Source: an uncultured Alistipes sp.
GTDB taxonomy: Bacteria > Bacteroidota > Bacteroidia > Bacteroidales > Rikenellaceae
DNA: 64,000 bases
Assembly (NCBI GenBank): GCA_910584485.1
Contig: CAJUAV010000011.1
Coordinates: 13,088-77,087 of the forward strand
Reading direction: 5' to 3'
Part shown: positions 33,752 through 43,115 of the stretch, in pieces
Layout of the letters: each line of letters opens with the position of its first letter
How positions within the stretch are numbered: position 1 is the stretch's first letter
Translations under genes and position numbers: made by a program
Notes under the pieces: generated by a model
Seen by the model: the letters and a program-made list of their open reading frames with translations, nothing else
What the model was told of the DNA's origin: nothing
Database searches by the model: none

Positions 33752-36130
33752 TCAATAAAGGTTGAATCGCAGGCCGACGTAGAATTTGCGTCCCATCAGC
33801 GGCCCCCAGATGTTCATCGAGTTGAACTGCGTCGAATAGGGATTCGAAGCGTTCACGATGGGGACCTTCTGCCGATAGTCGCCGATGTTCTCGCAGCCGA
33901 CATAAAAGTCGAACTTGCCCACCTTGTGGGTGACCTGCGCGAAGAACATCGGATACGAAGGCGACTTGTCGTCGTGCGCCAGGTCGCCGTCCTGCGTGGG
34001 GATGCGGGCGGGTCCGTTCAGCTGCGCCGTCGCATCGAAGACCCAGCGGCGGAATTTGGTGGCGTACTGGATGTTGAGCAGCGTCTTGTAGGCGTTCACC
34101 AGCGGTCGCTCGACAGAAGCGTTCGTGCCGTCGGGACGGCGGATCGTCATCTTGCTGTCCGTGTAACGGAACGTCGCGAAGAGGTCGAGGCGCTCGACGG
34201 GCGACCACGAGAAATCGACCTGGTAGGTATCCGTATAGGATTTGCCGTCCGTGTTATAGATGTTGATGCAGGAGGGGTCCCACTCCTGATCCACCACCAC
34301 CGAGTTGTAGAACTGCGTGCGGAAATAGTCGAAGCTGATCGTAGCGTTTTCGCTCCCCGCGAGCGAGAAGGTATGGGTCAGCGAACCGCCCGCCGTAAGC
34401 GCCTTCTCCATGCGGTCGAAGAGGTCGAACCAGTCGGCGGAGCTGTTTTTGCCGTCGTTGAAGACGATGCGGCGACCCGTGGCGAGGATGCCGATGTTGT
34501 CCGTCAGAACGCTCGTCGAACGATAGCCCAGACCCGCCGAGAGGCGCAGCGTCGTCAGCGGCGTAATGTTCCAGCGCAGATGACCGCGCGGCGTGGCGAA
34601 GGCCTTGTCGTAAAAGGCGTTGTAGTCGCCGCGCAGACCCGCCACGATCGACAGCTTGTCCTTGATCGAGTAGGTGTATTCGGCATAGAGGCCCGCCTCC
34701 TGTTCGCGGCGGTCGAGGCGGAAATCGGTGACGGGCGCCGCCTCGATCCACGGCGTGGCGTTGAGCAGGCGTTCGTTGATCGAGGCGTGACGTCCCTGCA
34801 CGCCGACGATCAACGACGAGCGGTAGGTGAAATAGTGGTTGTAGGCCAGGTTGACCGAAACGGCATTCTCGATGCCCGCATAGTCGTTCAGACCGAAATA
34901 GGCCTGCTCGCCGTAGTGGTCGAAATCGGCCACCAGAATGAGGTTCGAACGCAGCTCGTCCTGCGCGTCGCGGTCGTAGACCGCCGCACCGACCGGCATG
35001 CCGATCTTCAGGTAGCCTCCCGCTTCGCGGTTGCGCAGGTGCGAGCCGTAGAGCGGCATCGCAATCCCCTCCTGCTGCCAGTTCCAGTGTTCGTGCATCG
35101 CGCGGCGCTCCGATTCGCGGTCCTTGTAGTCGAGCATGCCGCCCAGGCGGTTCTCCTGCAGGAGCTTGACGCCCCAGCGGATCTGCGTGCCGTTGTCGGC
35201 GGCGTAGACCCAGCGGTTGGCCAGCGAGAGAAGGTTCGTCTCGGGCTGGTCGCGGAAACCGTCGTGGTTGTGGTCCATCTCGCGGACGTCCGTGTCGGCC
35301 GAACCGTGAAAGAGGAGAATCGAGGAGAGTTTCTTGTCCTTCGTGACGGGGAAGGCCGACGAAAGGTTCACCTCGGGACGCAGCTCGTCGTCGAGGTAGA
35401 GGTTGACGAACAGCCGCTCCTCGTCGGTCGGCTTGCGGTGTTCGAGGTTGATCTGACCCGTGACGGCCTCATGGCCCGCCGTCACGGAGGCGACGCCCTT
35501 CGAGACCTGGATCGAGTTGAGCCACATGCCGGGCGTGTAGCTCAAGCCGTAGGGGGCGCTCAAACCGCGCATGATCGGGCGGTTCTCGTCCAGAATCTGG
35601 GTGTAGGTGCCCGCCAGACCGAGCATCTTGATCTGACGCGCGCCCGAAATGGCGTCGCTGTACCCCACCGTCACCGAGGCGGAGTTCTCGAACGACTCGG
35701 CCAGGTTGCAGCAGGCCATCTTGCAGAGGCCCGCAAAGGAGATCATCTCGCTCTTGGCGATGCCGTCGCGCTTGACGTAATTACCGCTCTGCGTCCCTTC
35801 GATCACGACGTCGTCCACGGCGACTCCTTCCGACGCCAGGGCGAAATCGATGCGCTCGACGCCTGCGGCGACCCGCAGCGTATCGTTCGTATAGCCGAGG
35901 TAGGAGGCGACGAGACGGTCGTAGCCCTTGACGCGGTGCAGCAGTACATGTCCCTCGACGTCGGTGCTGCCGCCGACGGTCGTGCCGGCCCAGTAGACCG
36001 AGGCGCCGATGAGGGGTTGGCCCTCTTGATCGCAGACGCGGGCGCGCACATCCTGTGCGGAGGCCGTCGCGACCGTTGCCGCCGTTGCGAAGAGGGCGCA
36101 GGCGGCCTGAAAAATAAATCGGATTTTCAT
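33752..36130 (-). CDS. TonB-dependent receptor, probable metal-linked
   Basis: A 792-residue outer-membrane receptor: signal peptide (1-25), CarboxypepD_reg-like domain (about 27-105; EGQPLIGASVYWAG), plug (about 115-235) and barrel. The plug carries the Cys-rich stretch FAGLCKMACCNLAESFENSA, characteristic of a Bacteroidota receptor group usually found beside HMA proteins. The long ISGARQIKMLGLAGTYTQI strand and the final FYVGLRFNLY strand are typical. It overlaps the small upstream gene by ATGA and precedes the HMA gene. Metal or metallophore uptake is inferred. Confidence 0.85.
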   Translation of the reverse strand: MKIRFIFQAACALFATAATVATASAQDVRARVCDQEGQPLIGASVYWAGTTVGGSTDVEGHVLLHRVKGYDRLVASYLGYTNDTLRVAAGVERIDFALASEGVAVDDVVIEGTQSGNYVKRDGIAKSEMISFAGLCKMACCNLAESFENSASVTVGYSDAISGARQIKMLGLAGTYTQILDENRPIMRGLSAPYGLSYTPGMWLNSIQVSKGVASVTAGHEAVTGQINLEHRKPTDEERLFVNLYLDDELRPEVNLSSAFPVTKDKKLSSILLFHGSADTDVREMDHNHDGFRDQPETNLLSLANRWVYAADNGTQIRWGVKLLQENRLGGMLDYKDRESERRAMHEHWNWQQEGIAMPLYGSHLRNREAGGYLKIGMPVGAAVYDRDAQDELRSNLILVADFDHYGEQAYFGLNDYAGIENAVSVNLAYNHYFTYRSSLIVGVQGRHASINERLLNATPWIEAAPVTDFRLDRREQEAGLYAEYTYSIKDKLSIVAGLRGDYNAFYDKAFATPRGHLRWNITPLTTLRLSAGLGYRSTSVLTDNIGILATGRRIVFNDGKNSSADWFDLFDRMEKALTAGGSLTHTFSLAGSENATISFDYFRTQFYNSVVVDQEWDPSCINIYNTDGKSYTDTYQVDFSWSPVERLDLFATFRYTDSKMTIRRPDGTNASVERPLVNAYKTLLNIQYATKFRRWVFDATAQLNGPARIPTQDGDLAHDDKSPSYPMFFAQVTHKVGKFDFYVGCENIGDYRQKVPIVNASNPYSTQFNSMNIWGPLMGRKFYVGLRFNLY

Positions 36131-36405
36131 AAATAACGTATTCCTGTTCGATTATGGTTCATGGTTGCGGCCGTCGCGTACGCGGTTCCCGGGTCGATTT
36201 TCGGGTTTCGGCGCCCGGGTTTCGGAGCTCGGGTTTCGGTTTTCGGAGCGGCGGCCTGCGGAAGATCAGACCGTAACGGGCGGAGCACGCAGGCGGCAGC
36301 CGATGCCGCACAGGTGCAGGTCAGCGCCGTCCACGACGATCCCGCCGTCGCCGAAAGGTAGACGAACAAAAAGAGGAAGGCGATGTATCGACGCAACTGC
36401 ATCAT
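36127..36405 (-). CDS. Small secreted or membrane-anchored Cys-containing protein
   Basis: About 92 residues, not recognised. It starts MMQLRRYIAFLFLFVYLSA, a signal peptide or membrane anchor, followed by a short TCTC and a second Cys stretch, then a basic, Pro-rich tail. Its TGA stop overlaps the receptor's ATG (ATGA), which implies translational coupling and is the main reason to accept the gene. A near-consensus -7 box (TATCTTTA, minus, 36468-36475) lies about 60 bp upstream. It could bind metal through its cysteines or act only as a coupling leader. Confidence 0.55.
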   Translation of the reverse strand: MMQLRRYIAFLFLFVYLSATAGSSWTALTCTCAASAAACVLRPLRSDLPQAAAPKTETRAPKPGRRNPKIDPGTAYATAATMNHNRTGIRYL

Positions 36406-36467
36406 GAGCGGGTCCGTTTCAGACGGGCGTGCAAAGCGGATGCCGTGCACGCCGCGTTTCCGACAGG

Positions 36468-36475
36468 TAAAGATA
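36468..36475 (-). promoter_or_regulatory. Likely -7 box of the receptor/HMA operon
   Basis: On the minus strand TATCTTTA, one base off TAnnTTTG, in an AT-rich stretch between the small gene and island E. Confidence 0.5.
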
Positions 36476-36509
36476 CGAAATTTATTTGAATATTACCAAA
36501 GGGGAGAAT

Positions 36510-36845
36510 CTTCGGATTCGGCCCGCAGCCGAGCGGAGGCGGCATCGAGCCTTTCAGCGAGTTGCAGCCCTCCGCCAGGGGGCGGCTGCGGGCTGCCGAC
36601 GCCTGCGACGTCGAACCGTTCGGCAAACGCATTCATGCGATCCTTACTCGGGCAGCAGCCTGCGGAGTGCACGCGCGCGTCAGGTACGGGCCTCCGCCAG
36701 GGGGCGGCTGCGGGCTGCCGACGTCTGCGACGTCGAACCGTTCGGCAAACGCATTCATGCGATCCTTACTCGGGCAGCAGCCTGCGGAGTGCACGCGCGC
36801 GTCAGGTACAGGCCTCCGCAGCGGGCGGCTGCGGGCGGCCATTGC
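36510..36845 (+). repeat. Palindromic-module island E with 122-bp tandem duplication
   Basis: A CCCGCAGCCGAGCGGAGG leader and CCCTCCGCC block start the island. A unit then repeats head to tail with a 122-bp period (36604-36725 and 36726-36843). Each unit holds CGTTCGGCAAACGCATTCAT, the AGCAGCCTGCGGAG leader, a GGCCTCCGC block and a short hairpin. In the first unit the hairpin is perfect GACGTC/GACGTC (36720-36734). This is the only island between divergent genes; it ends about 50 bp before the recQ promoter. Confidence 0.85.
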
Positions 36846-36892
36846 TGTGCCATCGACGAACAACGCATACGGATCGGAACCCGCCTCTCCCG

Positions 36893-36924
36893 TTTGCTTC
36901 TACGACCGACATTTCCTATCTTTG
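36893..36924 (+). promoter_or_regulatory. Promoter of recQ, leaderless
   Basis: TTTG (36893-36896), 20 bp, TATCTTTG (36917-36924), then CAAGG and ATG at 36930. Full consensus with a -7 box five bases from the start codon. Confidence 0.8.
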
Positions 36925-36929
36925 CAAGG

Positions 36930-38855
36930 ATGAAACGACCCGTCGACGATCAGACCCTGCAAGCGATCCTCCGCCGCTACTGGGGATTCGACTCCTTCCG
37001 CCCCGTGCAGGAGGAGATCATCCGTGCGGTGCTGGCGGGGCGCGACACGCTGGCGCTCCTGCCCACGGGCGGCGGCAAGTCGCTCACCTATCAGGTGCCG
37101 ACCCTCGCGCGCGACGGGCTCTGCATCGTCGTCACGCCGCTCATCGCCCTCATGAAGGACCAGGTCGACCGCCTGCACAAGCTCGGCATCCGCGCCGCCG
37201 CGATCCATGCGGGGCTCTCCTCCCGACAGATCGACGTCATCCTCGACAACTGCGTCTACGGCGACCTGAAATTCCTCTACGTCGCCCCCGAGCGCCTCGC
37301 CTCGGAGATCTTCCGCGCCCGCGTCGGCCGCATGAAGGTCTCGCTGCTGGCCGTCGACGAAGCGCACTGCATTTCGCAGTGGGGCTACGACTTCCGCCCC
37401 GCCTACCTCGAAATCGGCACGCTGCGCGAGCGACTGCCCGACGTGCCCGTCCTGGCGCTGACGGCTTCGGCCACGCAGCGCGTCACGGAGGACATCATGG
37501 AGCGGCTGCGCTTCGCCGAGCCGCACCTGCTGCGCGGCAGCTTCGCCCGCCCCAACCTCTCGTTCAGCGTCCGCCGCACGGAGGACAAGAACGGCCAGCT
37601 GCTGCGCCTCGTGCACAACGTCGCGGGATCGGGCATCGTCTACGTCCGCACACGCGAGGCGACCGAACAGATCGCACGACTGCTGCGCGACGAGGGCGAG
37701 ACGGCGGCCGCCTACCACGGCGGCATGGCCCACGCCGAACGCTCGCTCCGCCAGGAGGAGTGGATCGCAGGCAAGACGCGCATCATGGTGGCCACGAACG
37801 CCTTCGGCATGGGCATCGACAAGAGCGACGTGCGGTTCGTGGTCCACTACGCGATGTGCGACTCGCTCGAAAGCTACTACCAGGAGGCGGGCCGCGCGGG
37901 CCGCGACGGAAAGCGGGCCTACGCCCTGCTGCTGGTCGCCCCCGACGATGCCGACCGCATCGTCCGCCGCTTCGAACAGGAGTTTCCGCCACTCGAACGC
38001 GTCAAGGAGATCTACGACAAACTCTGCTCCTACCTGCAGGTCGCCGTCGGCGACGGAGCCGAGAGCTCCTATCTGTTCAACATCTACGATTTCTGCCACC
38101 GCGAACACCTCTACGAAGGGAGCGTGCTGTGCGCCATCAAGCTGTTGCAGCTCAACGGTTATCTGACGCTGACCGATGCCCGCGAACACCCCGCGCGCAT
38201 CCTCTTTACCGTCGGCCGCGACGAACTCTACCGGCTGCGCCTGCGCCGCGACGAGCTCGACCCCTTCATCCGCGTCCTGCTGCGGCTCTACAACGGTGTC
38301 TTCACCGAATTCCGCCCCATCGACGAGCAGCAGATCGCCGACTGGAGCGGCTACACCGTCGAGCGGGTCCGCGAGCTGCTGCGACGGCTGTGGCAGCTGC
38401 GCGTGATCCGCTACATCCCCGCCAACGCTTCGCCGATCCTCTACCTGAACGAAGAGCGGCTGCCGCGCGCCGACCTCTACATCGCCCCCGACACCTACCT
38501 GCGACGCAAGGAGCTCACGCGCGAACGCTTCGAGCAGATGCTGCGCTACGCCTCGAACGAGACGGAGTGCCGCAGCGAGGTGATCGAGCGCTATTTCGGC
38601 GCCACCGAGAGCCATCCGTGCGGCATCTGCGACCTGTGTCTGGCCCGCCGCCGCGCCGCGAAACAGAGCGACGGCGACCCTGCGCTGCGCGAGGCGATCC
38701 TCGATGCGCTCACTCGCGAGCCGACCGACCCGCACACGCTGGTCGCCCGACTGGGAGGCCCGCCCGAAAAGGCCGCCGAAGCGCTGCAACGGATGCAGGC
38801 CACGGGCGAACTGCTGCTCGGCGAAGACGGACGGCTGAAAATTCGCCGTCCGTAA
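36930..38855 (+). CDS. recQ: RecQ-family ATP-dependent DNA helicase
   Basis: A 641-residue 3'-5' superfamily-2 helicase. Visible motifs: RPVQEEII (motif 0), LLPTGGGKSLTYQVP (Walker A), AVDEAHCISQWGYDFRPAY (DEAH plus the aromatic-rich loop), LTASAT, ATNAFGMGIDKSDVRFVVH and EAGRAGRDGK (motif VI). A RecQ-C region with a zinc-site-like Cys set (TECRSEV ... CGICDLC) and a winged-helix segment follow. No HRDC domain is seen, so it is a short-form RecQ like several in Bacteroidota. Confidence 0.92.
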   Translation: MKRPVDDQTLQAILRRYWGFDSFRPVQEEIIRAVLAGRDTLALLPTGGGKSLTYQVPTLARDGLCIVVTPLIALMKDQVDRLHKLGIRAAAIHAGLSSRQIDVILDNCVYGDLKFLYVAPERLASEIFRARVGRMKVSLLAVDEAHCISQWGYDFRPAYLEIGTLRERLPDVPVLALTASATQRVTEDIMERLRFAEPHLLRGSFARPNLSFSVRRTEDKNGQLLRLVHNVAGSGIVYVRTREATEQIARLLRDEGETAAAYHGGMAHAERSLRQEEWIAGKTRIMVATNAFGMGIDKSDVRFVVHYAMCDSLESYYQEAGRAGRDGKRAYALLLVAPDDADRIVRRFEQEFPPLERVKEIYDKLCSYLQVAVGDGAESSYLFNIYDFCHREHLYEGSVLCAIKLLQLNGYLTLTDAREHPARILFTVGRDELYRLRLRRDELDPFIRVLLRLYNGVFTEFRPIDEQQIADWSGYTVERVRELLRRLWQLRVIRYIPANASPILYLNEERLPRADLYIAPDTYLRRKELTRERFEQMLRYASNETECRSEVIERYFGATESHPCGICDLCLARRRAAKQSDGDPALREAILDALTREPTDPHTLVARLGGPPEKAAEALQRMQATGELLLGEDGRLKIRRP

Positions 38856-38879
38856 CACCCCGTTTCCGATTTTTTCGAT

Positions 38880-38887
38880 TATCTTTG
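38880..38887 (+). promoter_or_regulatory. -7 box of the 3'-5' exonuclease gene
   Basis: TATCTTTG 25 bp after the recQ stop. An in-frame ATG lies eight bases downstream (38896) and the preferred one at 38950, which would give a leader of about 57 nt. Confidence 0.6.
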
Positions 38888-38949
38888 CTGACCGAATGCG
38901 GCTGCGGCGCACCGAACGTGCACCGCAACCGCCGAATTTCAACCGCAGC

Positions 38950-39897
38950 ATGACAACCCGAAGCCCCTATGTCGACAAGATCGACAACGAAACGACCTCC
39001 CGCCTTCCCGCGATCGAGTTCCACGGCGACATCCGCGTCGTCGATCGCGAAGAGCAGGTCGAAGAGGCGTGCCGCTACCTGGCCGCACAGCCGCTCCTGG
39101 GCTTCGACACCGAAACGCGCCCCTCGTTCCGCGCAGGGGTGACGTTCCGCGTCTCGCTGCTGCAACTCTCCTCGCCCGAGCGCTGCTACCTCTTCCGCCT
39201 GAACCGCATCGCCCTCTCGAAGCCCATCCTGCAACTGCTCGAAAACGGCGCTCTGCCGAAGATCGGCGCCGACGTGGCGGGCGACCTGCGCTCGCTGCAC
39301 CAGCTGCGGCACTTCCGCGAGGCGGGCTTCATCGACCTGCAGGCGATGGTCGGCTGCTGGGGCATCGAGGAGAAGAGCCTGCGCAAGATGTCGGCCATCA
39401 TCCTCGGCAAACGCGTCTCGAAGGCGCAGCGGTTGAGCAACTGGGAGAGTTCGGAGCTGACCGAGAAGCAGCAGCTCTACGCCGCCACCGACGCGTGGGT
39501 CTGCACGAAGCTCTATCGGGAGCTCCAGCACGTGCCGCAGCTTCGCCCGCTCCCCGCCGAGCCGCTCGCCCCGACCGAAAACGGGCAGCCCGCCGCAGCG
39601 GATGCGTCGGCGAAAACAACGGGCGCCTCCGCGAAAAAACGAGGCGGCAGGTCGCGAAAAACCGCCGCAGCAGCGGCCCGAACGAACGATACGGCAAAAA
39701 GCGAAGCCGCTGCGCAAACCCGCATGAGCGGCGCCTCGGAAAGCGCGGCCGATCCGTCCCCCCGAGCAGCCGATGCGTTGGCGAAAGCGGAGCGTTCGCG
39801 GTCGAACCGCCACCGCCGCACGAAATCCCGCGGCCGCAAGCCGAGCGACGGACGGGCATCCGAGCGATCGCACGAAGCGGCGGACGGACGCGCCTGA
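38950..39897 (+). CDS. DEDDy 3'-5' exonuclease with disordered tail
   Basis: A 315-residue RNase D/WRN-like exonuclease. The DEDD residues are seen in LLGFDTETRPSF (motif I), KIGADVAGDLRSL (motif II) and QLYAATDAWVCTKLY (motif III, YxxxD). This core ends near residue 200. The remaining 115 or so residues are Ala/Arg/Ser/Lys-rich with recurring KT and ASxK-type segments, basic and likely disordered, perhaps binding nucleic acid. Starting at 38896 would add 18 Arg/Pro-rich residues; 38950 is preferred because the protein core begins soon after. Confidence 0.8.
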   Translation: MTTRSPYVDKIDNETTSRLPAIEFHGDIRVVDREEQVEEACRYLAAQPLLGFDTETRPSFRAGVTFRVSLLQLSSPERCYLFRLNRIALSKPILQLLENGALPKIGADVAGDLRSLHQLRHFREAGFIDLQAMVGCWGIEEKSLRKMSAIILGKRVSKAQRLSNWESSELTEKQQLYAATDAWVCTKLYRELQHVPQLRPLPAEPLAPTENGQPAAADASAKTTGASAKKRGGRSRKTAAAAARTNDTAKSEAAAQTRMSGASESAADPSPRAADALAKAERSRSNRHRRTKSRGRKPSDGRASERSHEAADGRA

Positions 39898-39960
39898 CAC
39901 ACCCGACTTGCCGAAGGCCGCCGCCCCGCGGCATCGGACACCGAATCAAACAACCATCCT

Positions 39961-41160
39961 ATGATACCCAAAATCATCCTGCGTCGCGGCAAGGAGGAGT
40001 CGCTCCTGCGGCGCCACCCGTGGATCTTCTCGGGGGCGATCGACCACATCGAAGCCGAATCCGAGGAGGATTTCAGCGAAGGCTCGCTCGTGGAGGTCTA
40101 CACCCGCAGCAACGACTTCATCGCCCTGGGGCATTACCAGATCGGATCGATCGCCGTGCGCGTCCTCTCGTTCGAGCAGGAGCCGATCGACGAGGCGTGG
40201 TGGGAGCGCCGCATCGCGGTCGCCCGCGACGTCCGCCGTGCGCTGGGACTCACCGAAAACGCCGAGACGACCTGCTACCGCCTCGTCCACGGCGAAGGCG
40301 ACGGGCTGCCCGGCCTCGTAATCGACATCTACGGCACGACGGCCGTCGTCCAGTGCCACTCGGTCGGCATGTACCGTTCGCGCCACGCCGTCGCCGCGGC
40401 GCTGCGTGCCTGCTACGGCGAGCGGCTCACGGCCGTCTACGACAAATCCTCCCAGACACTCCCCTACAAGGCGGACCTCGGCGCCGTCGACGGCTATCTG
40501 TGGGGCTCGTCGCGCGAGCCGTCGCAGATCGTGCGGGAGCACGGATTGCAGTTCGCCGTCAACTGGGAGAAGGGGCAGAAAACGGGATTCTTCCTCGACC
40601 AGCGCGAGAACCGCGAACTGGTGCGCCGCTACGCCGCGGGACGCACCGTGCTGAACACCTTCTGCTACACGGGCGGCTTCTCGGTCTACGCCGCCGAAGG
40701 CGGAGCGGTCGAGGTCTGCTCGGTCGACGCCTCGGAGCGGGCCGTGCAGCTGGCGGCCGAGAACATGCGCCTCAACTGCGGCGACCGCATCCCCCACACC
40801 GAGGTGACGGCCGACGCCGTGGAGTACCTGCGCAACATCGGCGACCGCTACGACCTGATCATCCTCGACCCGCCCGCCTTCGCCAAGCACCACAAGGTCC
40901 TCGGCAACGCCATGCAGGGGTACAAGCGGCTCAACGCCCGCGCCCTGTCGCAAATCCGCCCGGGCGGCATCCTCTTCACCTTCTCCTGCTCGCAGGCCGT
41001 TTCGAAGGAGCTCTTCCGCACGACGGTCTTTTCGGCGGCCGCCATCGCGGGACGCAAGGTGCGCATCCTGCACCAGCTGACGCAGCCCGCCGACCACCCG
41101 ATCGACATCTACCACCCCGAGGGCGAGTACCTGAAGGGATTGGTGCTCTACGTGGAATAG
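39961..41160 (+). CDS. Class I SAM-dependent rRNA methyltransferase, RlmI-like
   Basis: A 399-residue enzyme of the RlmI/YccW family that makes 5-methylcytosine in 23S rRNA. An N-terminal PUA domain (ILRRGKEESLLRRHPWIFSG) is followed by an EEHUD-like linker and the methyltransferase. SAM motif I is LNTFCYTGGFSVYAA, preceded by KTGFFLDQRENR; the catalytic region is DLIILDPPAFAKH, and a Cys lies in LFTFSCSQAVSKELF. The gene begins 63 bp after the exonuclease and ends at a strong terminator. Confidence 0.9.
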   Translation: MIPKIILRRGKEESLLRRHPWIFSGAIDHIEAESEEDFSEGSLVEVYTRSNDFIALGHYQIGSIAVRVLSFEQEPIDEAWWERRIAVARDVRRALGLTENAETTCYRLVHGEGDGLPGLVIDIYGTTAVVQCHSVGMYRSRHAVAAALRACYGERLTAVYDKSSQTLPYKADLGAVDGYLWGSSREPSQIVREHGLQFAVNWEKGQKTGFFLDQRENRELVRRYAAGRTVLNTFCYTGGFSVYAAEGGAVEVCSVDASERAVQLAAENMRLNCGDRIPHTEVTADAVEYLRNIGDRYDLIILDPPAFAKHHKVLGNAMQGYKRLNARALSQIRPGGILFTFSCSQAVSKELFRTTVFSAAAIAGRKVRILHQLTQPADHPIDIYHPEGEYLKGLVLYVE

Positions 41161-41176
41161 CCGCGACCGACGACGA

Positions 41177-41213
41177 AAAAGGACGCAACCGTCAGCGGGT
41201 TACGTCCTTTTTT
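41177..41213 (+). terminator. Rho-independent terminator after the methyltransferase
   Basis: AAAAGGACG pairs with CGTCCTTTT, with AACC/GGTT inside, followed by a T-run. Confidence 0.9.
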
Positions 41214-41532
41214 ATCGACCGACGGCGGCCGAGCCCCGCACCAGCTGCGAGGATCGGATGCACGAGACGGCCGGCTGTTGCCGCGCGCGGCCATCCGCCC
41301 CCGACACAGACCCGACTCGGTCCGCACAAGACGAGCCGTGCAGAGCAATCCTGCCCAAAGCAGTCCGCACAAGAAAGACCGTTCGGGGGTCATCCGCCCG
41401 CCCAAACCGCGCGCGGCGATCCGCACACGGGGCAAGCCGCGCCCCACCCTCCGCCCGAAGCGGGCAGCCGCAGGGCCCTCCGCACACCGCTTTCGTTCGC
41501 AGGCGCCGCCGAGCGCAAATAAGCCGCAGCCG
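41214..41532. other. Intergenic, nothing recognised
   Basis: GC-rich convergent gap. CCGCAC-type words recur (for example CCGCACAAG twice) but I see no defined repeat unit, hairpin with T-run or credible gene. Confidence 0.5.
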
Positions 41533-42105
41533 TCAATACCTGCCCGCGTAGACCTTTTTCGCCACGGCGGTCCATCTTCGGACAAATGCCGTCTTGCCCG
41601 CCGTATAGGCATCCCGATCGTACATGAAGCGCACCTGCAACCGCAGCTTCAGGGCCTCGTAGGCTCTCGCGACACGCGGGCAGGCGTTCAGATAATCCCT
41701 GAAATAGAGCTCGTCGTTATCCCCCGCCCGACGCAGATGCACGTGAAAGACCTTTTCGGCGAACCCCTGCTTCGTATAACCGCGGTTGAACGAGATGCGG
41801 TCCGCCGTCGCCGACATCCGAACGAAGCCGATCCGTTCGATCGCCGCCGCCGAAGCGGCCAAATCCGCATCGGGCGCAGCCTCGACGAGAACGTCCACGA
41901 TATCCTTCGCCCGTATGGCGGCGACGGCCGTGCTCCCGATGTGGCTGATCCGCACGATCGGGCACTCGGCCAATCCCTTTTTCAAGTACGTTTCGATGGC
42001 GTCATAGGATCGTTTCCACTGCTCGCGATGGGCGACCAGGATCACGGGAAACAACCGCCACAACTCCTCCAACGACATTTCGGTCAACTCTTTGTCCCTC
42101 TCCAT
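41533..42105 (-). CDS. GrpB family (UPF0157) nucleotidyltransferase-like protein
   Basis: A 190-residue cytosolic protein of the GrpB family, which has a nucleotidyltransferase-like fold. The signature HIGSTAVAAIRAKDIVDVLV near residue 50 and the later FHVHLRRAGDNDELYFRDYL match. The longer open frame upstream overlaps the tsf terminator, so the start MERDKEL at 42105 is used. Family members are linked to CoaE in some bacteria, but no coenzyme A gene is near. Biochemical role unknown. Confidence 0.82.
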   Translation of the reverse strand: MERDKELTEMSLEELWRLFPVILVAHREQWKRSYDAIETYLKKGLAECPIVRISHIGSTAVAAIRAKDIVDVLVEAAPDADLAASAAAIERIGFVRMSATADRISFNRGYTKQGFAEKVFHVHLRRAGDNDELYFRDYLNACPRVARAYEALKLRLQVRFMYDRDAYTAGKTAFVRRWTAVAKKVYAGRY

Positions 42106-42186
42106 ACCTTTCTGACAATCGATCTGCGGGCCGATCGGTCGGAACGCCGCCGGCCCGCCCGACTGCGCCCCGCGTTCGCCAACGGC

Positions 42187-42223
42187 AAAACGCCCGAAGC
42201 TCCTGCGGAGCCCCGGGCGTTTT
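42187..42223 (-). terminator. Bidirectional terminator after tsf
   Basis: AAAACGCCCG pairs with CGGGCGTTTT, with GCTCC/GGAGC inside. It lies just past the tsf stop and ends the ribosomal-protein operon. Confidence 0.9.
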
Positions 42224-42244
42224 CCCTGATACGTCGGATGCGGG

Positions 42245-43075
42245 TTACTCACCCAGCGCAAAGCGCTTGTAAGCGATGACCGTAGCCTCCTTGTCGGCCT
42301 TGTGGATGAACTCGGCGATCGACTCCTTCTCGCCGACCACGCACTGGTTCAGCAGCGTGTTCTCCTCGAAGAACTTGCGCATCTTACCCTCGGCGATCTT
42401 CTCCAGAATGGCCTCGGGCTTGTTGGCGTTCTTCGGATCCTGCTTCATGGCCTCCACGGCGATCTTGCGCTCGTGCTCGACCACGTCGGCGGGGCAGTCG
42501 GCCTCCGAGATCGAAACGGGCGCCATGGCCGTAGCCTGCATGGCGACGGTGTGAGCGACCTCCTCGGGGACCTCCTTGTTGAAGCCCAGGATCGTACCCA
42601 GCTTCTTGTTGAAGTGCACGTAGGCGTTGCAGTAGGGAGCCTCGATGCGGGCGTAGTAAGCCAGCTCGATCTTCTCGCCCGTCTGACCCGATTTCTCGGT
42701 AACGAGCTCCTCGACCGTGTGACCCTCGGCGTCCTTGACCGCCAGCAGCGCGTCGCGGTCGGCGGCGTCGGCCGAAATGGCCAGCTCGAGCATCGAGTTC
42801 ACCGTAGCCGAGTACTCCTCGTTCTGGGCCACGAAATCGGTCTCGCAGGCGAGGCAGAGGATGTAGGCCTTCGTACCCACGACCTTCGTGGCGACGACGC
42901 CCTCGGTAGCCGTGCGGTCGGCACGCTTCGCAACGACCAGCTTACCCTTCTCGCGAATGATATCCTGGGCACGTGCGTAGTCGCCCTCGGCCTCGATGAG
43001 CGCCTTCTTGCAGTCCATCATGCCGGCACCCGTCATTTTGCGGAGCTTCATGACATCAGCAGCCTTGATTTCCAT
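42245..43075 (-). CDS. tsf: Translation elongation factor Ts
   Basis: A 276-residue nucleotide exchange factor for EF-Tu. The N-terminal UBA-like domain with VMKLRKMTGAGMMDCKKAL is diagnostic, followed by VVAKRADRTATEG and the core LACETDFVAQNEEY. Length fits the short (about 275) Bacteroidota form. Last gene of rplM-rpsI-rpsB-tsf, 40 bp after rpsB. Confidence 0.96.
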   Translation of the reverse strand: MEIKAADVMKLRKMTGAGMMDCKKALIEAEGDYARAQDIIREKGKLVVAKRADRTATEGVVATKVVGTKAYILCLACETDFVAQNEEYSATVNSMLELAISADAADRDALLAVKDAEGHTVEELVTEKSGQTGEKIELAYYARIEAPYCNAYVHFNKKLGTILGFNKEVPEEVAHTVAMQATAMAPVSISEADCPADVVEHERKIAVEAMKQDPKNANKPEAILEKIAEGKMRKFFEENTLLNQCVVGEKESIAEFIHKADKEATVIAYKRFALGE

Positions 43076-43115
43076 AGTCTTTTCTTCTTGAATGATGAAT
43101 AATGCGTTCGGGGTC

